Of a DNA stretch of 64,000 nucleotides, positions 9,042-21,040 are shown in pieces. This DNA comes from Thermus igniterrae ATCC 700962. Its GTDB lineage: Bacteria; Deinococcota; Deinococci; Deinococcales; Thermaceae. The notes below the pieces were generated by a model, which saw nothing but the letters and a program-made list of their open reading frames with translations, searched no databases and was not told the origin of the DNA. Both the position numbers and the translations under genes were made by a program. Position 1 is the first letter of the stretch. Each line of letters starts with the position of its first letter. Location: NCBI RefSeq assembly GCF_000376265.1, contig NZ_AQWU01000065.1, positions 180-64,179 of the forward strand. Reading direction: 5' to 3'.

Positions 9042-9931
9042 CTAGTGTAGGGGAAGGAGGACGCCAAAGACGTTTTCCCCCCCTTCCCGGCGGGCGTAGG
9101 CCTCCCCCCCCTGGCCGCGGGCCAGGCGGCGGACCAGGTAGAGGCCAAGCCCCTGCCCCGTGCCCCCCTGGAAGCCGCGGTGGCGGGGGAGGAAGAGGCG
9201 CTCGTAGTCGGGGAGCGCCTCCCCGTGGTCGCGCACCTCCAGGTGGAGGAACCCCCCCTCCTGGCGGGAGACCAGGCGGATGGGGTCCTGGCCGTACTTG
9301 AGGGCGTTGTCCAGGAGGTTGAGGAGGATCTGGAAAAGGGCCTCGGGGTTGGCCAAGACGGTGTGGGGGAGTTCTACGTGCACCTGGCGCCCCGCCAGGC
9401 GTTCCTCCAGAAGCCGGGCCAGGCGGGGCCAGAGCTCGGCCAGGACCACGGGCCGCTTGGGGCCGGGTTCGCTGAAGGAGAGGTCCCGCACCAGGCGGAT
9501 GAGGCGGGCCACCTCCCCCTTGAGGAGGTCCAGGACCTCCTTTTCCTGGGGTGTCCGGGGGGTGAGGGCCTCCAGCAGGGGGCCCATGCCCGCCAGGGGG
9601 GTGCGGAGCTCGTGGGCCAGGACCTGGGTGGCCTCCTCCAGGGCCTGGAGGCGCTTTTGCCCCTCGGTCTCGTCCAGGAGGTAGAGCCGCCCGGGCAGGG
9701 CCCTGGCCCGGAGGAGGCGCCCCCTGACCTCCAGGAGCCGCTCCCCCCCGTGGAGGGCCAAGGCCTCGAGGCGGTGGTCCCGCAGGGCCAGGAGGAGGGG
9801 GCGGCCCACCACCTTCTCCCGGGCCACCTCCAGGAGTTCCGCCGCCCTTCGGTTCAGGTAGAGCACGTGGCGGTCCTGGTGGAGCAAAAACCCCTCCAGG
9901 GCCTCCTCCCAGGCCTCGGCCAGGAGCTCCC

Positions 9932-9935
<4 letters not shown>
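9042..9935 (-). CDS. phoR: Sensor histidine kinase, PhoR-like, without membrane segments
   Basis: A 297-residue kinase. Residues 1-90 look like a PAS domain (LLHQDRHVLYLNRRAAELLEV). The phospho-acceptor is His108 in LAHELRTP. The ATP-binding domain has NLLDNALKYG (N box) and GTGQGLGLYLV (G2 box), while the G1 box is reduced to RDHGEALP. No transmembrane helix is seen, so it must sense an intracellular cue or a partner such as PhoU. The GTG start overlaps the regulator stop (GTGA), giving tight coupling. The gene symbol is inferred from phoU linkage. Confidence 0.85.
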
Positions 9936-12608
<2,673 letters not shown>

Positions 12609-12647
12609 GGCACCATCCTACCCGCTGGGGCGTGGCAAGCTCTCCTT

Positions 12648-13121
12648 GTGGACCCCTACCGGGAGTATCAGGACTACGTGGTGGCCTCGAGGCTCCTGGT
12701 GGCCCTGGGGCTTTCCCGAGAGATCCTCTCCCTGGGCCAGTACGCCCGCCTGCGCCTCAAGCGGCTGGAGCTCGCCCGCCGGGTGGCCCGGGAAGGGGCA
12801 TGGCAGGCCCTGGAGAGCCTGGACCAGCGCCTGCGCTACGGTTTCTGGACCAACCCCCTGCGGCTCAGGGACTTCCTCAAGCGGGCCAAGGACGCCCCCT
12901 ACCTGGCCTCCCCCCTGGCCTTTGAGGCCCTCCTCTTCCCCGAGGAGCGGGCCCGCCTGCGGTATCCCGGGCAGGCGGGGGAGTACTACCTGGGCTGGTT
13001 GCGCCTCCCCCAGCTCCTCATGGATCCCCAGGCCTTTGAGGAGGCCCTTAGGGAACAGGAACGGCGCGGGGAGGCCCTGCCGCTTTTTCTGGATGTTTTT
13101 CATAAAAACCCTGAGGGATAA
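12648..13121 (+). CDS. Uncharacterised protein
   Basis: A 157-residue, Arg- and Leu-rich, mostly helical protein starting at GTG 12648. It has no signal peptide, membrane segment or motif I recognise. Aromatic pairs (REYQDYV, EYYLGWL) and many Arg/Glu pairs suggest a compact cytosolic helical fold. The strongly biased codon use is that of the host, so it looks like a long-resident gene. The gltB promoter starts about 20 bases after its stop. Confidence 0.55.
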   Translation: MDPYREYQDYVVASRLLVALGLSREILSLGQYARLRLKRLELARRVAREGAWQALESLDQRLRYGFWTNPLRLRDFLKRAKDAPYLASPLAFEALLFPEERARLRYPGQAGEYYLGWLRLPQLLMDPQAFEEALREQERRGEALPLFLDVFHKNPEG

Positions 13122-13142
13122 GTGCCTTCTTTCCCAAGCGCC

Positions 13143-13171
13143 TTGACCCTCCCGGGAGGGGCGTGTATAAT
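13143..13171 (+). promoter_or_regulatory. gltB promoter
   Basis: TTGACC (13143-13148), an exact 17-base spacer, then a consensus TATAAT (13166-13171). Transcription should start near 13178, leaving a leader of about 57 bases before the SD GAAGGAG and ATG 13235. Confidence 0.85.
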
Positions 13172-13234
13172 CCGGGGAACGACGCGCATATCTTTGCCTA
13201 CACCCGAACCCCTTGCCCAAGAAGGAGCCCCAAG

Positions 13235-16200
13235 ATGACCTGGAAGGAAGCCTACCCGGATATCCCCCTAGGCCAGGACGCCTGTGGCATCATCGCCATG
13301 GCGGAGAAGAGCGGCAAGCCCTCCCACCGCATCGTGCGGCGTACCCTGGAGAGCCTCTACCGCATGGCCCACCGAGCGGGGGCCATCCGGGGAGAGGGCG
13401 ATGGCACGGGCATCCAGACCGACATCCCCCGGGAGCTTTGGGCCCACTTTCTGGAGGCGGCGGGCCTCGAGCCCGAGCTGGCCTTCAACCCCCGCTTCTT
13501 CGTGGGCCACTTCTTCCTGCCCAAAAGCGCGGAGGACCGGGTGGAGGAGTTTTACGCCCTCCTCAAGCAGGAGGGCCAGGCCCTGGGGGTAAGGCCGGTC
13601 CTCTTCCGCCGGGGCGAGGTGGTGAACGAGGTCTTGGGCCCGGTGGGGCGGCGCACCGAGCCCCTTTTCCTCCAGGTGGCGGGGCTTTCCCCGGATGGGG
13701 ATGGGCCCCTCTGGGAGCTTGGCCTCAGGCTGGAGGCCCAGTTCCCCGTCCACGTGGTCTCCCTCTCCACCTACAGCGTGGTCTACAAGGTGCGGGGGGC
13801 GGCAGAGCTTTTGAAGCGCTACTACCCCGAGCTCTCCCGCCCGGAGTTCAAGAGCACCATCGCCCTGGGGCACAACCGCTACTCCACCAACACCCTCTCC
13901 ACCTTTGAGCAGGTGCAGCCCTTTGGCCTTCTGGGCCACAACGGGGAGATCAACACCATTGAGCGCCTGCGGCGGGAGCTGGACTACCTGGGCATCCCCC
14001 GCACCGGGGGGTCGGACTCCCAGGACCTCAACCGCATGCTGGAGGGGCTCATCTACCGCTACGGCCTCACCCTGCCCGAGGCCATGGACCTGGTCTTCCC
14101 CCCCATCCTGGGGGAGATCAAGGGCCTGCCCCCCGAGCTTCAGGACCTCTACATGGCCCTGCGCCAGCGCTTTGGCCCCCTGGCCCAGGGGCCTGCGGCC
14201 ATCGTGAGCCGCCACCGGGACGAGGCCGTCTTCGCCACCGACGCCATGGGCCTGCGCCCCCTCTGGCAGTTTGAGACCCCCTACGAGATCGTCTTCTCCT
14301 CCGAGCGGGGGGTGTTCAGCGCCGAGGAGTTTGTGAGCGAGCCCAAGCCCCTGGCCCCGGGGGAGAAGGTCTACTTGCGCCTGACCCCGGAAGGGGCCAA
14401 GGTCCTGCCCTTTGACCGCCACCAGCGCCTGGTGCTGGAGCGCCTGGCCGCCCGCACCCCGGTGGAGGGGTACCGGGTGCACCTGGCGGGGCCCCTTCGC
14501 CAGGCCCCGCCCCCCGTGGCCGGGGGGAGCGAGGCCCAGGTGGAGGAGCGCCCCGCCCCGCCCCCCCTGGGTCTGGAGCGGGCCTACGGCTGGGACCGCT
14601 GGGACGCCGCCTACCTGGAGGCCCTGGCCAAGACCGGCAACGAGCCCATCGGCTCCCTGGGCTACGACGGCCCCCTGGCGGCCCTGAACCCGGAGAAGCC
14701 CAACCTGGCGGAGTTCTTCAAGGAGACGGTGGCGGTGGTGACCAACCCCGCCATTGACCGGGAGCGGGAGATTGAGCACTTCTCCACCCGCACCCTCCTG
14801 GGCCGCCGCCCCTTGCCCGACGGCCGGGGCGGGGGCAGGGTGGAGGAGCTCCTCCTGCCCATCGTGCTGGAGACGGACCCGGGGCTGGCGGAGGCCTTTG
14901 GCACCCTGACCCTGGAGGAGGTGAGGGCCCGCTTCCGCACCCACACCCTGGTGCCCCAGTTCACGGTGGAAGAGGGGCTTTTGGCAGGGCTCAAGCGCCT
15001 GGAGGCCGAGGCGGTGCGGGCGGTGGCCGAGGGGGCGGAGGTCCTCATCCTCTCCGACCGCGAGGCCTTCCAGGGGGGCATCTGGATTGACATCGGCCTG
15101 GCGGTGGCCGCGGTGAACCGGGCCCTCCTGCAAAAGGACGCCGAGGGGGTGGCCCTCAGGCGGCGCACCTCCTTACTGGTCCACTCTGGGGGGGTGCGCA
15201 ACCTCCACGATGTGGCCTTCCTCCTGGGCCTGGGGGCGGAGGCGGTGGCCCCCTGGCTTCTGGAGGAGAAGGCCCGGGCCCTGGAGGGGAGGAAGGGGGT
15301 GGCCAACGCCCTCGAGGCCCTGCGCAAGGGCCTGGAGAAGGTCATCTCCACCATGGGCATCCACGAGCTCAGGGGCTACGGGCGCATCTTCAGCGCCATC
15401 GGCCTCAAGCCCGAGCTGGCCGAATACTTCGGCACCCGCAACTTCCTGGGCTCCGAGGCGGCGGGCTACGGCTTCTTGGAGCTGGAGCGCACCCTCCTGG
15501 AGCGGGAGGGCTTTTTGAGGGCGGAAAAGGTCCTGCCCGCCAAGGACTTCCGCTTCAACCCCAGGATTTACAAGGCGGCCCAGGAGGTGGCCAGCGGCCA
15601 GGCCCCCTACAGTCACTTCCAGGAGAAGGTGCGCTCCCTGGAGCGGGAAAGCCCGGTGGCGGCCCGGCAGCTTTTGGAGGTGCGCTTCCCCGAACGGAGC
15701 GAGGTGGCCCCCGAGGAGGTGGACCTCTCCGTGGGCGGCCACTCCCTGCCCTTCCTCATCAGCGCCATGAGCTTCGGCTCCCAGGGGGAGGCCTCCTTCC
15801 GCGCCTATGTGGAGGCGGCCAGGCGCCTCAACATGCTCTGCGTGAACGGAGAGGGCGGGGAGATCCCCGACCTCCTGGGCAAGTACACCCACTGGCGGGG
15901 CCAGCAGGTGGCCTCGGGCCGCTTCGGCGTCCACGCCTACATGCTCAACGCCGCCAGCGTCATTGAGATCAAGATCGGCCAGGGGGCCAAGCCCGGGGAG
16001 GGAGGGCACCTGCCGGGGAAGAAGGTGAGCCCCAAGGTGGCCGCCGCCCGCAACGCCGTCCCCGGGGTGGACCTCATCAGCCCCTCCAACAACCACGACC
16101 TCTACTCCATTGAGGACCTGGCCCAGCTCATTGAGGAGCTGAAGACGGTGAACCCCAAGGCCCTGGTCTCGGTGAAGGTGCCGGTCATTCCGGGGATCGG

Positions 16201-17713
16201 CACCATCGCCGTGGGCATCGCCAAGGCCGGGGCCGACGTCATCACCCTTTCGGGCTTTGAGGGGGGCACGGGAGCGGCCAGGCTCCACGCCCTCAAGTAC
16301 GCGGGCCTGCCCGTGGAGATCGGGGTGCGCCGGGCCCACCGGGCCCTGGTGCGGGCGGGCCTGCGGGATAGGGTGGAGCTCTGGGCCGACGGGGGCCTCA
16401 AGACCGCCTACGATGTGCTGCGCATGGTCCTCCTGGGGGCCGACCGGGTGGGCATGGCCACCATGGCCATGGTGGCCATCGGCTGCACCATCTGCCGCGG
16501 TTGCCAGCTGGACACCTGCCACGTGGGCATCACCACCCAGATTGAGACGGTGGAGGAGGCCCTGGCCCACGGCCTCAAGCGCTTCGTCCCCCAGGACCTG
16601 GAGCGGGCGGTGGAGCACCTCACCCGCTTCTTTGAGGCCAAGGCCGAGGCCCTGCGGGAGCTGGTGGCCGCGTTGGGGGCCCGCTCCTTGCGGGAGCTCA
16701 GGGGCCGTGCGGACCTCCTCTACCAGCGGGACCACCTGGAGGAACTGGACCTCAGCTACTTCTTCCAGCCCGTGGAGGAGCCCGAGTGGCTCAAGGATAC
16801 CTCGGCCCACGTGCTCAGGAAGCCCCTGAACCAGCTCACCCGCACCATCACCGAGGTGGTCATGGGGGCCTACGCCGAGGGCGGGCGGAGGCTGGTCTTC
16901 CAGGAGGGGCCGGTGAACTCCACCGACCGGGCCCTGGGGGCCCACCTGGCGGGGGAGATTGCCCGGAGGCGGCTTTACGGCAAGGGCTTTGATGCGGAGG
17001 TGGAGCTCCGCTTTGACGCGGGGAGCATCGCCGGCAACGGCCTTGCCGCCTTCAACGTGGACGGGATGCGGGTGGTGGTGGAGGGCGGGGCCCAGGACGG
17101 GGTGGCCAAGAGCGCCTTCGGCGGCCTGGTGGCGGTGCTCAAGGGCAAGAACCCCTACGGGGCCTACGTGGACGGCTCCGTGGGCAAGAGCTTCGCCTAC
17201 GGGGCCATCGGCGGCCTCCTCATCGTGGAGGGCATGGCGGACAGCCGCTTCTGCATCCGGCTTTCCGGGGCCGACGTGATCCTGGGCGGGGAGCCCGACC
17301 GGCCCCTGCGGGACGACCTGGGCAACCTGGCGGCCCGGGCCCAGGCCAAGGGCTTCGCCTTTGAGTACATGACCCGGGGCCGGGCCCTGGTCCTGGGGGA
17401 CCCCGGGCCCTGGATCTGCTCCGGTATGACCGGGGGGCGGGTCTACCTGCGCCACTGGCCGGAGATGGGCCTCACCGAGGAGGCCATGCGGCGCCGCCTG
17501 GCCAAGGGGGCCAAGGTGGCCGTGCGCCCCCTGGACCGGAGGGGGGTGGAGGACGTGCGGGAGCTCCTTTCCGCCTACCTGCGGGTCCTTAAGGAGGCCA
17601 AGCGGGAGGAGAAGGCCAGGCGCCTCGAGGCCCTCCTGGAGGACCCCGCCCTTCACTTCCGCATGGTGGAACCCGTGAACCAGCAGGTGGAGCAGGGGGT
17701 GAGCACGGAGTAG
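13235..17713 (+). CDS. gltB: Glutamate synthase, large (alpha) subunit
   Basis: A 1492-residue enzyme that makes glutamate from glutamine and 2-oxoglutarate. A 16-residue propeptide precedes Cys17, the N-terminal nucleophile of the class II glutaminase domain (CGIIAM). The central domain is followed by the FMN-binding barrel (MSFGSQGE, GEGGHLPGKK, SGFEGGTGAA). Cys1084, Cys1090 and Cys1095 have the C-x5-C-x4-C spacing of the 3Fe-4S cluster. The C-terminal beta-helix has repeated Gly motifs. ATG 13235 has a good SD (GAAGGAG). No small subunit (gltD) is adjacent, so the electron donor, ferredoxin or a distant GltD, is unknown. Confidence 0.93.
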   Translation: MTWKEAYPDIPLGQDACGIIAMAEKSGKPSHRIVRRTLESLYRMAHRAGAIRGEGDGTGIQTDIPRELWAHFLEAAGLEPELAFNPRFFVGHFFLPKSAEDRVEEFYALLKQEGQALGVRPVLFRRGEVVNEVLGPVGRRTEPLFLQVAGLSPDGDGPLWELGLRLEAQFPVHVVSLSTYSVVYKVRGAAELLKRYYPELSRPEFKSTIALGHNRYSTNTLSTFEQVQPFGLLGHNGEINTIERLRRELDYLGIPRTGGSDSQDLNRMLEGLIYRYGLTLPEAMDLVFPPILGEIKGLPPELQDLYMALRQRFGPLAQGPAAIVSRHRDEAVFATDAMGLRPLWQFETPYEIVFSSERGVFSAEEFVSEPKPLAPGEKVYLRLTPEGAKVLPFDRHQRLVLERLAARTPVEGYRVHLAGPLRQAPPPVAGGSEAQVEERPAPPPLGLERAYGWDRWDAAYLEALAKTGNEPIGSLGYDGPLAALNPEKPNLAEFFKETVAVVTNPAIDREREIEHFSTRTLLGRRPLPDGRGGGRVEELLLPIVLETDPGLAEAFGTLTLEEVRARFRTHTLVPQFTVEEGLLAGLKRLEAEAVRAVAEGAEVLILSDREAFQGGIWIDIGLAVAAVNRALLQKDAEGVALRRRTSLLVHSGGVRNLHDVAFLLGLGAEAVAPWLLEEKARALEGRKGVANALEALRKGLEKVISTMGIHELRGYGRIFSAIGLKPELAEYFGTRNFLGSEAAGYGFLELERTLLEREGFLRAEKVLPAKDFRFNPRIYKAAQEVASGQAPYSHFQEKVRSLERESPVAARQLLEVRFPERSEVAPEEVDLSVGGHSLPFLISAMSFGSQGEASFRAYVEAARRLNMLCVNGEGGEIPDLLGKYTHWRGQQVASGRFGVHAYMLNAASVIEIKIGQGAKPGEGGHLPGKKVSPKVAAARNAVPGVDLISPSNNHDLYSIEDLAQLIEELKTVNPKALVSVKVPVIPGIGTIAVGIAKAGADVITLSGFEGGTGAARLHALKYAGLPVEIGVRRAHRALVRAGLRDRVELWADGGLKTAYDVLRMVLLGADRVGMATMAMVAIGCTICRGCQLDTCHVGITTQIETVEEALAHGLKRFVPQDLERAVEHLTRFFEAKAEALRELVAALGARSLRELRGRADLLYQRDHLEELDLSYFFQPVEEPEWLKDTSAHVLRKPLNQLTRTITEVVMGAYAEGGRRLVFQEGPVNSTDRALGAHLAGEIARRRLYGKGFDAEVELRFDAGSIAGNGLAAFNVDGMRVVVEGGAQDGVAKSAFGGLVAVLKGKNPYGAYVDGSVGKSFAYGAIGGLLIVEGMADSRFCIRLSGADVILGGEPDRPLRDDLGNLAARAQAKGFAFEYMTRGRALVLGDPGPWICSGMTGGRVYLRHWPEMGLTEEAMRRRLAKGAKVAVRPLDRRGVEDVRELLSAYLRVLKEAKREEKARRLEALLEDPALHFRMVEPVNQQVEQGVSTE

Positions 17714-17756
17714 CCATCCCCTGGACGCCCCCGGGGTTTGGCGGTACATTTGTCCC

Positions 17757-18308
17757 GTGGACCCCGGGGACCTCCTTGCCCTCTTGAAGCGCCGCACCGG
17801 CTTCACCGAGGCCCATGCCGCCCTCCTCAAGGAGCTGGGCCAGGTCATGACCCCCATCGCCCCCGAGGTGGCCCTGGCCTTCTACGACTACCTGGGCCGG
17901 GACCCGGAGCTGGCGGAGATCCTCCACGCGGTGCCCGGCAGGGTGGAGCGCCTCTACGGCACCTTTGCCCGCTGGTATGCGGGGCTTTTCTCCGGGGTGT
18001 ACGACCGGGTCTACGCCGAGGGGCGGCGGCGCATCGGGCTGGTGCACGCCCGGCTGGGCATCGGCCCCAGGGCCATGGTTCCCGCCATGGGCATCGTGCA
18101 GGAACTCTCCCTGGAGCACATGCGCACCGCCCTGCGGGGCCCCGAGGTCTTCAGCGCGGTGGAGGCCTTTGAAAAGGTGCTTGCCATAGAGCTTGGGCTC
18201 ATTGAGGAGAGCTACCTCGAGGCCCTCTCCCTGGGGCTTTCTCTGGGGCATAAGGACCTGCGGCGGGCGCTTTCCGAGGGGGCGGCGGCCCTCCTCGCCG
18301 GCTCCTAG
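17757..18308 (+). CDS. Protoglobin / sensor-globin domain protein
   Basis: A 183-residue single-domain globin. The sequence RRIGLVHARLGIGPRAMVPAMG contains the proximal haem ligand His97 in the arrangement typical of protoglobins and globin-coupled sensors. The upstream segment FYDYLGRDPELAEIL is the helix pair before the haem pocket. No signalling domain is attached, so it may bind O2, NO or CO, or pass its state to a partner. Start GTG 17757 lies seven bases after a TACATT -10 (17745-17750) with TGGACG 17 bases further up, which suggests a leaderless mRNA. It converges with dnaB. Confidence 0.82.
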   Translation: MDPGDLLALLKRRTGFTEAHAALLKELGQVMTPIAPEVALAFYDYLGRDPELAEILHAVPGRVERLYGTFARWYAGLFSGVYDRVYAEGRRRIGLVHARLGIGPRAMVPAMGIVQELSLEHMRTALRGPEVFSAVEAFEKVLAIELGLIEESYLEALSLGLSLGHKDLRRALSEGAAALLAGS

Positions 18309-20932
18309 GGCTCGCGGGCCAGGTCGTTGAAGCGCACGTGGGCGGCGTGGAACTGGAGCTCCACCGTGCCCGTGGGGCCGTTGCGCTGCTTGCCCACGAT
18401 GATCTCCGCCACCCCCGCCTTTTCCGAGTGGGGGTTGTAGTACTCGTCCCGGTAGATGAACATCACCAGGTCCGCGTCCTGCTCTATGGAGTTGTGCACG
18501 ATGATGTTGTTGGCCACGAAGTTGTGGGGACCGGGAACCGTGAGGTCAAAGACCTCCTCCTCCCCGGCCGCCTCAATGGAGACCACCTTGTCCCAGTAGA
18601 TGTCGCTCGTGGCCACGTGTTCTAGGGCCTGGCAGTCCAGGGCCTTGGCCACCTGGAGGGCACGTTCACGACCGAGGTTCTGCCGGAAGAGGGTTGCCCC
18701 CGAGTAGGCGGTGCCTATGGCCCGGTACAGTTCCCGGTGGGAAAGGCCTGAGACGGCCAGGCCAGCCCGGGCCAGGGGCAACCATGCCTCGCGGGGAATC
18801 ACGTCCCGGTTGGTGTTCTCTGGGTGAGCTTCCAGGTAAGCCTCCACTTGGGCCAAAACCTGGCGCCTGCGGCTCCCTACGGCGCCAATCTCGCGAACAA
18901 AACGCAGCAGGTCGGAGCGGCCGCTGACGATGACGTGGAACTGGTCGCGCCCCTTGCCCTTTTGCGGAAGGCGTTTGATCCGGGAGTTGATGCCCAGGTA
19001 CAGCAAAAGGGTCTGCACGTCCAAGGCCAGTTGCTGGCTACTGGTGGCGAAATAGACCCGGGGGTAGGAGGCACCGCCTTGCTGTAGGTGGACGCAACCA
19101 TCTGTGGACCAAAGATGCCGTAGAAAGCGGGCGATGGCGGGGGCGGGTTGGGTAAACACCCTTTCAGGAACCCGTTTCTCATGGGAGCGCAGACCCCATA
19201 TACCCAGGGCCTCGAGCCATGCCGCTACCGGATTGCGCCTACCCGGCCCAAGCCTTTCCCTAGCGCTCAGGTAGACCTGGAACCAACCTCGCTCGGGCTT
19301 GATCCTGGGGGTGATGGCCTCACCGAACACCGCTTGGGCCAAGCTGACCACGGTTTGCGCCAGGTCAGGCTCCCGGGTGGTGTACTGCAGGGCGTGGCGG
19401 GGCAGGAGGCAACCGTCCCCGATCAGGTGGCCCAACAGGGCCAGCTCTTCTTCCCCGAGCGTCTGCTGCTGCGAGGGGATTAGTTTCCGCGGCAGGGCCA
19501 GGTAGTCGCCTACGGTGAGCTCGTCCAGCCGCTTCCAACCCCGTGCGGTGAGGAATTTGTGGTTGGCCGTTGCCCGAATGTGGCGTCCTAGCCTGGTGGT
19601 GAGGGCGAAGACGGGTTTTACGCCGGTGGAGAAGGCCCGGCTTACCCGAGCCAGCACCAGCTTCTGGGTGGCCTCGTCGAGGGCCAGCACCTCAAAGCCG
19701 CTTTTTCCCACCAGGTTGCGGATGGGCTGCCGGGAGCCATCCCCCAGCTGCACCAGGGTGTCCCCGGTAAGGCAGCCCGATTCCCTCAGGTCCGAGAGCA
19801 TGGGCCGCTTGTTGGGCCTGGCCTCCACCGCCCGCGAAAGCTGGCTTAGGGCAATGACGGGGATGGAGAGCTCTCGGGCCAGGGCCTTAAGACCTCGAGA
19901 GATAGCGGCGATCTCCTGCTGGCGGTTCTCCCCCTGCTTGCCTGCCCCGGGGCCGGACATTAGCTGTAGGTAGTCTATAATAATCAGGCCCACCGCGTGC
20001 TGGCTCCTCAGGCGGCGGGCCCGGGCCCTGAGCTCCATCAGGGTGAGGTCCGGGGTGTCGTCAATGTAGATGGGGGCCTCGGACAGGCGGCTGGCCACGT
20101 CCACCAGCCGGGAGAAGTCCCGGTCGGTGAGCTGGCCCAGGCGGACCCGGTTCATGTCTATGCGGGCCTCGGAGCACATCATCCGCAGGGTGAGCTGGGC
20201 CGCGGGCATCTCCAGGGAGTAGATGCCCACCCCCACCCCCTCCTTCAGGGCCGCGTGCTGGGCGATGGTGAGGGCGAAGGCGGTCTTACCCATGGCGGGC
20301 CGGGCGGCGATGATGTTCAGGGAGCCGGGGGCCAGGGTGCCGATGAGCCCGTCCAGCTCCTTGAAGCCCGTGCGCACCCCGGCCACCTCCCCCTTGTTCT
20401 GGAAGAGGGCCTCGATGTGCTCAAAGGTCTCGTGGACCAGCTCCCGCATGGCCCGGGCCTCGGTCTCCGTCTGGGTGAGGGCCACCTCCAGGATGCGCTT
20501 GCCGGCGCTGTCCAGGATCTCGTCCAGGCTTCCCGCCTCCTCATAGGCCAGACGCATGGCCTCGCCCGCGGCCTGGATGAGCCGCCTCAGGGTCCACTTC
20601 TCCGCCACGATGCGGGCGTAGTGCTCGGCGTAGGCGGCGGTGGGCGTGGCCTCGGAGAGCTGCACCAGGTAGCTCACCCCTCCCACCCCCTCCAGCTCCC
20701 CGCGGCGGGAGAGCTCCTCCGAGAGGGTGACCAGGTCCACAGGCTTGCCCTGGGCCCGGAGGTTCTGCATGGCGCCGTAGATCTTGCGGTGGGCCTCGGC
20801 GTAGAAGGCCTCGGGGGAGGGGAGGAGGCCTTCCAGTTCATCCAGGATGTCGGAGTCCAGGAGGATGGCCCCGAGCACGCTCTGCTCGGCCTCGAGGCTG
20901 TGGGGGGGAATACGCCCTTCCGGATAGCCCAT
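18305..20932 (-). CDS. dnaB: Replicative DNA helicase DnaB, interrupted by an intein
   Basis: An 875-residue precursor. Residues 1-386 hold the DnaB N-terminal domain (IPPHSLEAEQSVLGAIL) and most of the RecA-like motor with Walker A ARPAMGKTAFA and the IIIDYLQLM Walker B. The intein occupies residues 387-814. Residues 815-875 complete the motor (SIEQDADLVMFIYRD). Splicing would give a 447-residue helicase, the normal size. The start is ATG 20932 (MGYPEGRIPPH). The hexamer unwinds DNA ahead of the replisome. The stop overlaps the convergent protoglobin gene by four bases. Confidence 0.95.
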   Translation of the reverse strand: MGYPEGRIPPHSLEAEQSVLGAILLDSDILDELEGLLPSPEAFYAEAHRKIYGAMQNLRAQGKPVDLVTLSEELSRRGELEGVGGVSYLVQLSEATPTAAYAEHYARIVAEKWTLRRLIQAAGEAMRLAYEEAGSLDEILDSAGKRILEVALTQTETEARAMRELVHETFEHIEALFQNKGEVAGVRTGFKELDGLIGTLAPGSLNIIAARPAMGKTAFALTIAQHAALKEGVGVGIYSLEMPAAQLTLRMMCSEARIDMNRVRLGQLTDRDFSRLVDVASRLSEAPIYIDDTPDLTLMELRARARRLRSQHAVGLIIIDYLQLMSGPGAGKQGENRQQEIAAISRGLKALARELSIPVIALSQLSRAVEARPNKRPMLSDLRESGCLTGDTLVQLGDGSRQPIRNLVGKSGFEVLALDEATQKLVLARVSRAFSTGVKPVFALTTRLGRHIRATANHKFLTARGWKRLDELTVGDYLALPRKLIPSQQQTLGEEELALLGHLIGDGCLLPRHALQYTTREPDLAQTVVSLAQAVFGEAITPRIKPERGWFQVYLSARERLGPGRRNPVAAWLEALGIWGLRSHEKRVPERVFTQPAPAIARFLRHLWSTDGCVHLQQGGASYPRVYFATSSQQLALDVQTLLLYLGINSRIKRLPQKGKGRDQFHVIVSGRSDLLRFVREIGAVGSRRRQVLAQVEAYLEAHPENTNRDVIPREAWLPLARAGLAVSGLSHRELYRAIGTAYSGATLFRQNLGRERALQVAKALDCQALEHVATSDIYWDKVVSIEAAGEEEVFDLTVPGPHNFVANNIIVHNSIEQDADLVMFIYRDEYYNPHSEKAGVAEIIVGKQRNGPTGTVELQFHAAHVRFNDLAREP
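18491..19774 (-). other. DnaB intein with LAGLIDADG homing endonuclease
   Basis: A 428-residue intein inserted between RESG and SIEQD of DnaB. Block A starts with Cys1 (CLTGDTLV); block B has TANH; block F is VFDLTVPGPHNFVANN; it ends with His-Asn, and Ser is the +1 extein residue, so all splicing residues are intact. The central part carries two LAGLIDADG-type motifs (LLGHLIGDGCL and FLRHLWSTDGC) with both acidic residues. Blocks A, B and F closely resemble the cyanobacterial Ssp DnaB intein, which uses the same site. Codon use is visibly less G/C-biased than in the exteins, which suggests horizontal acquisition. Confidence 0.95.
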
Positions 20933-21040
20933 AAGCTTTACCAGGCTACGCCCCTCCCCGGGGGGTGCGCTAGGGGGCTTCCGGCGCGGTAAGGATTGGC
21001 CTCTTGTGCGCCTCTCAGGAAGCCGGGGTAGGGTGGGGGC

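Noticed and set aside
15173-17857. An 894-residue minus-strand open frame antisense to gltB
   Set aside because: Composition (His/Gly/Pro/Val-rich) is that of an antisense shadow; gltB on the other strand has complete enzyme motifs.
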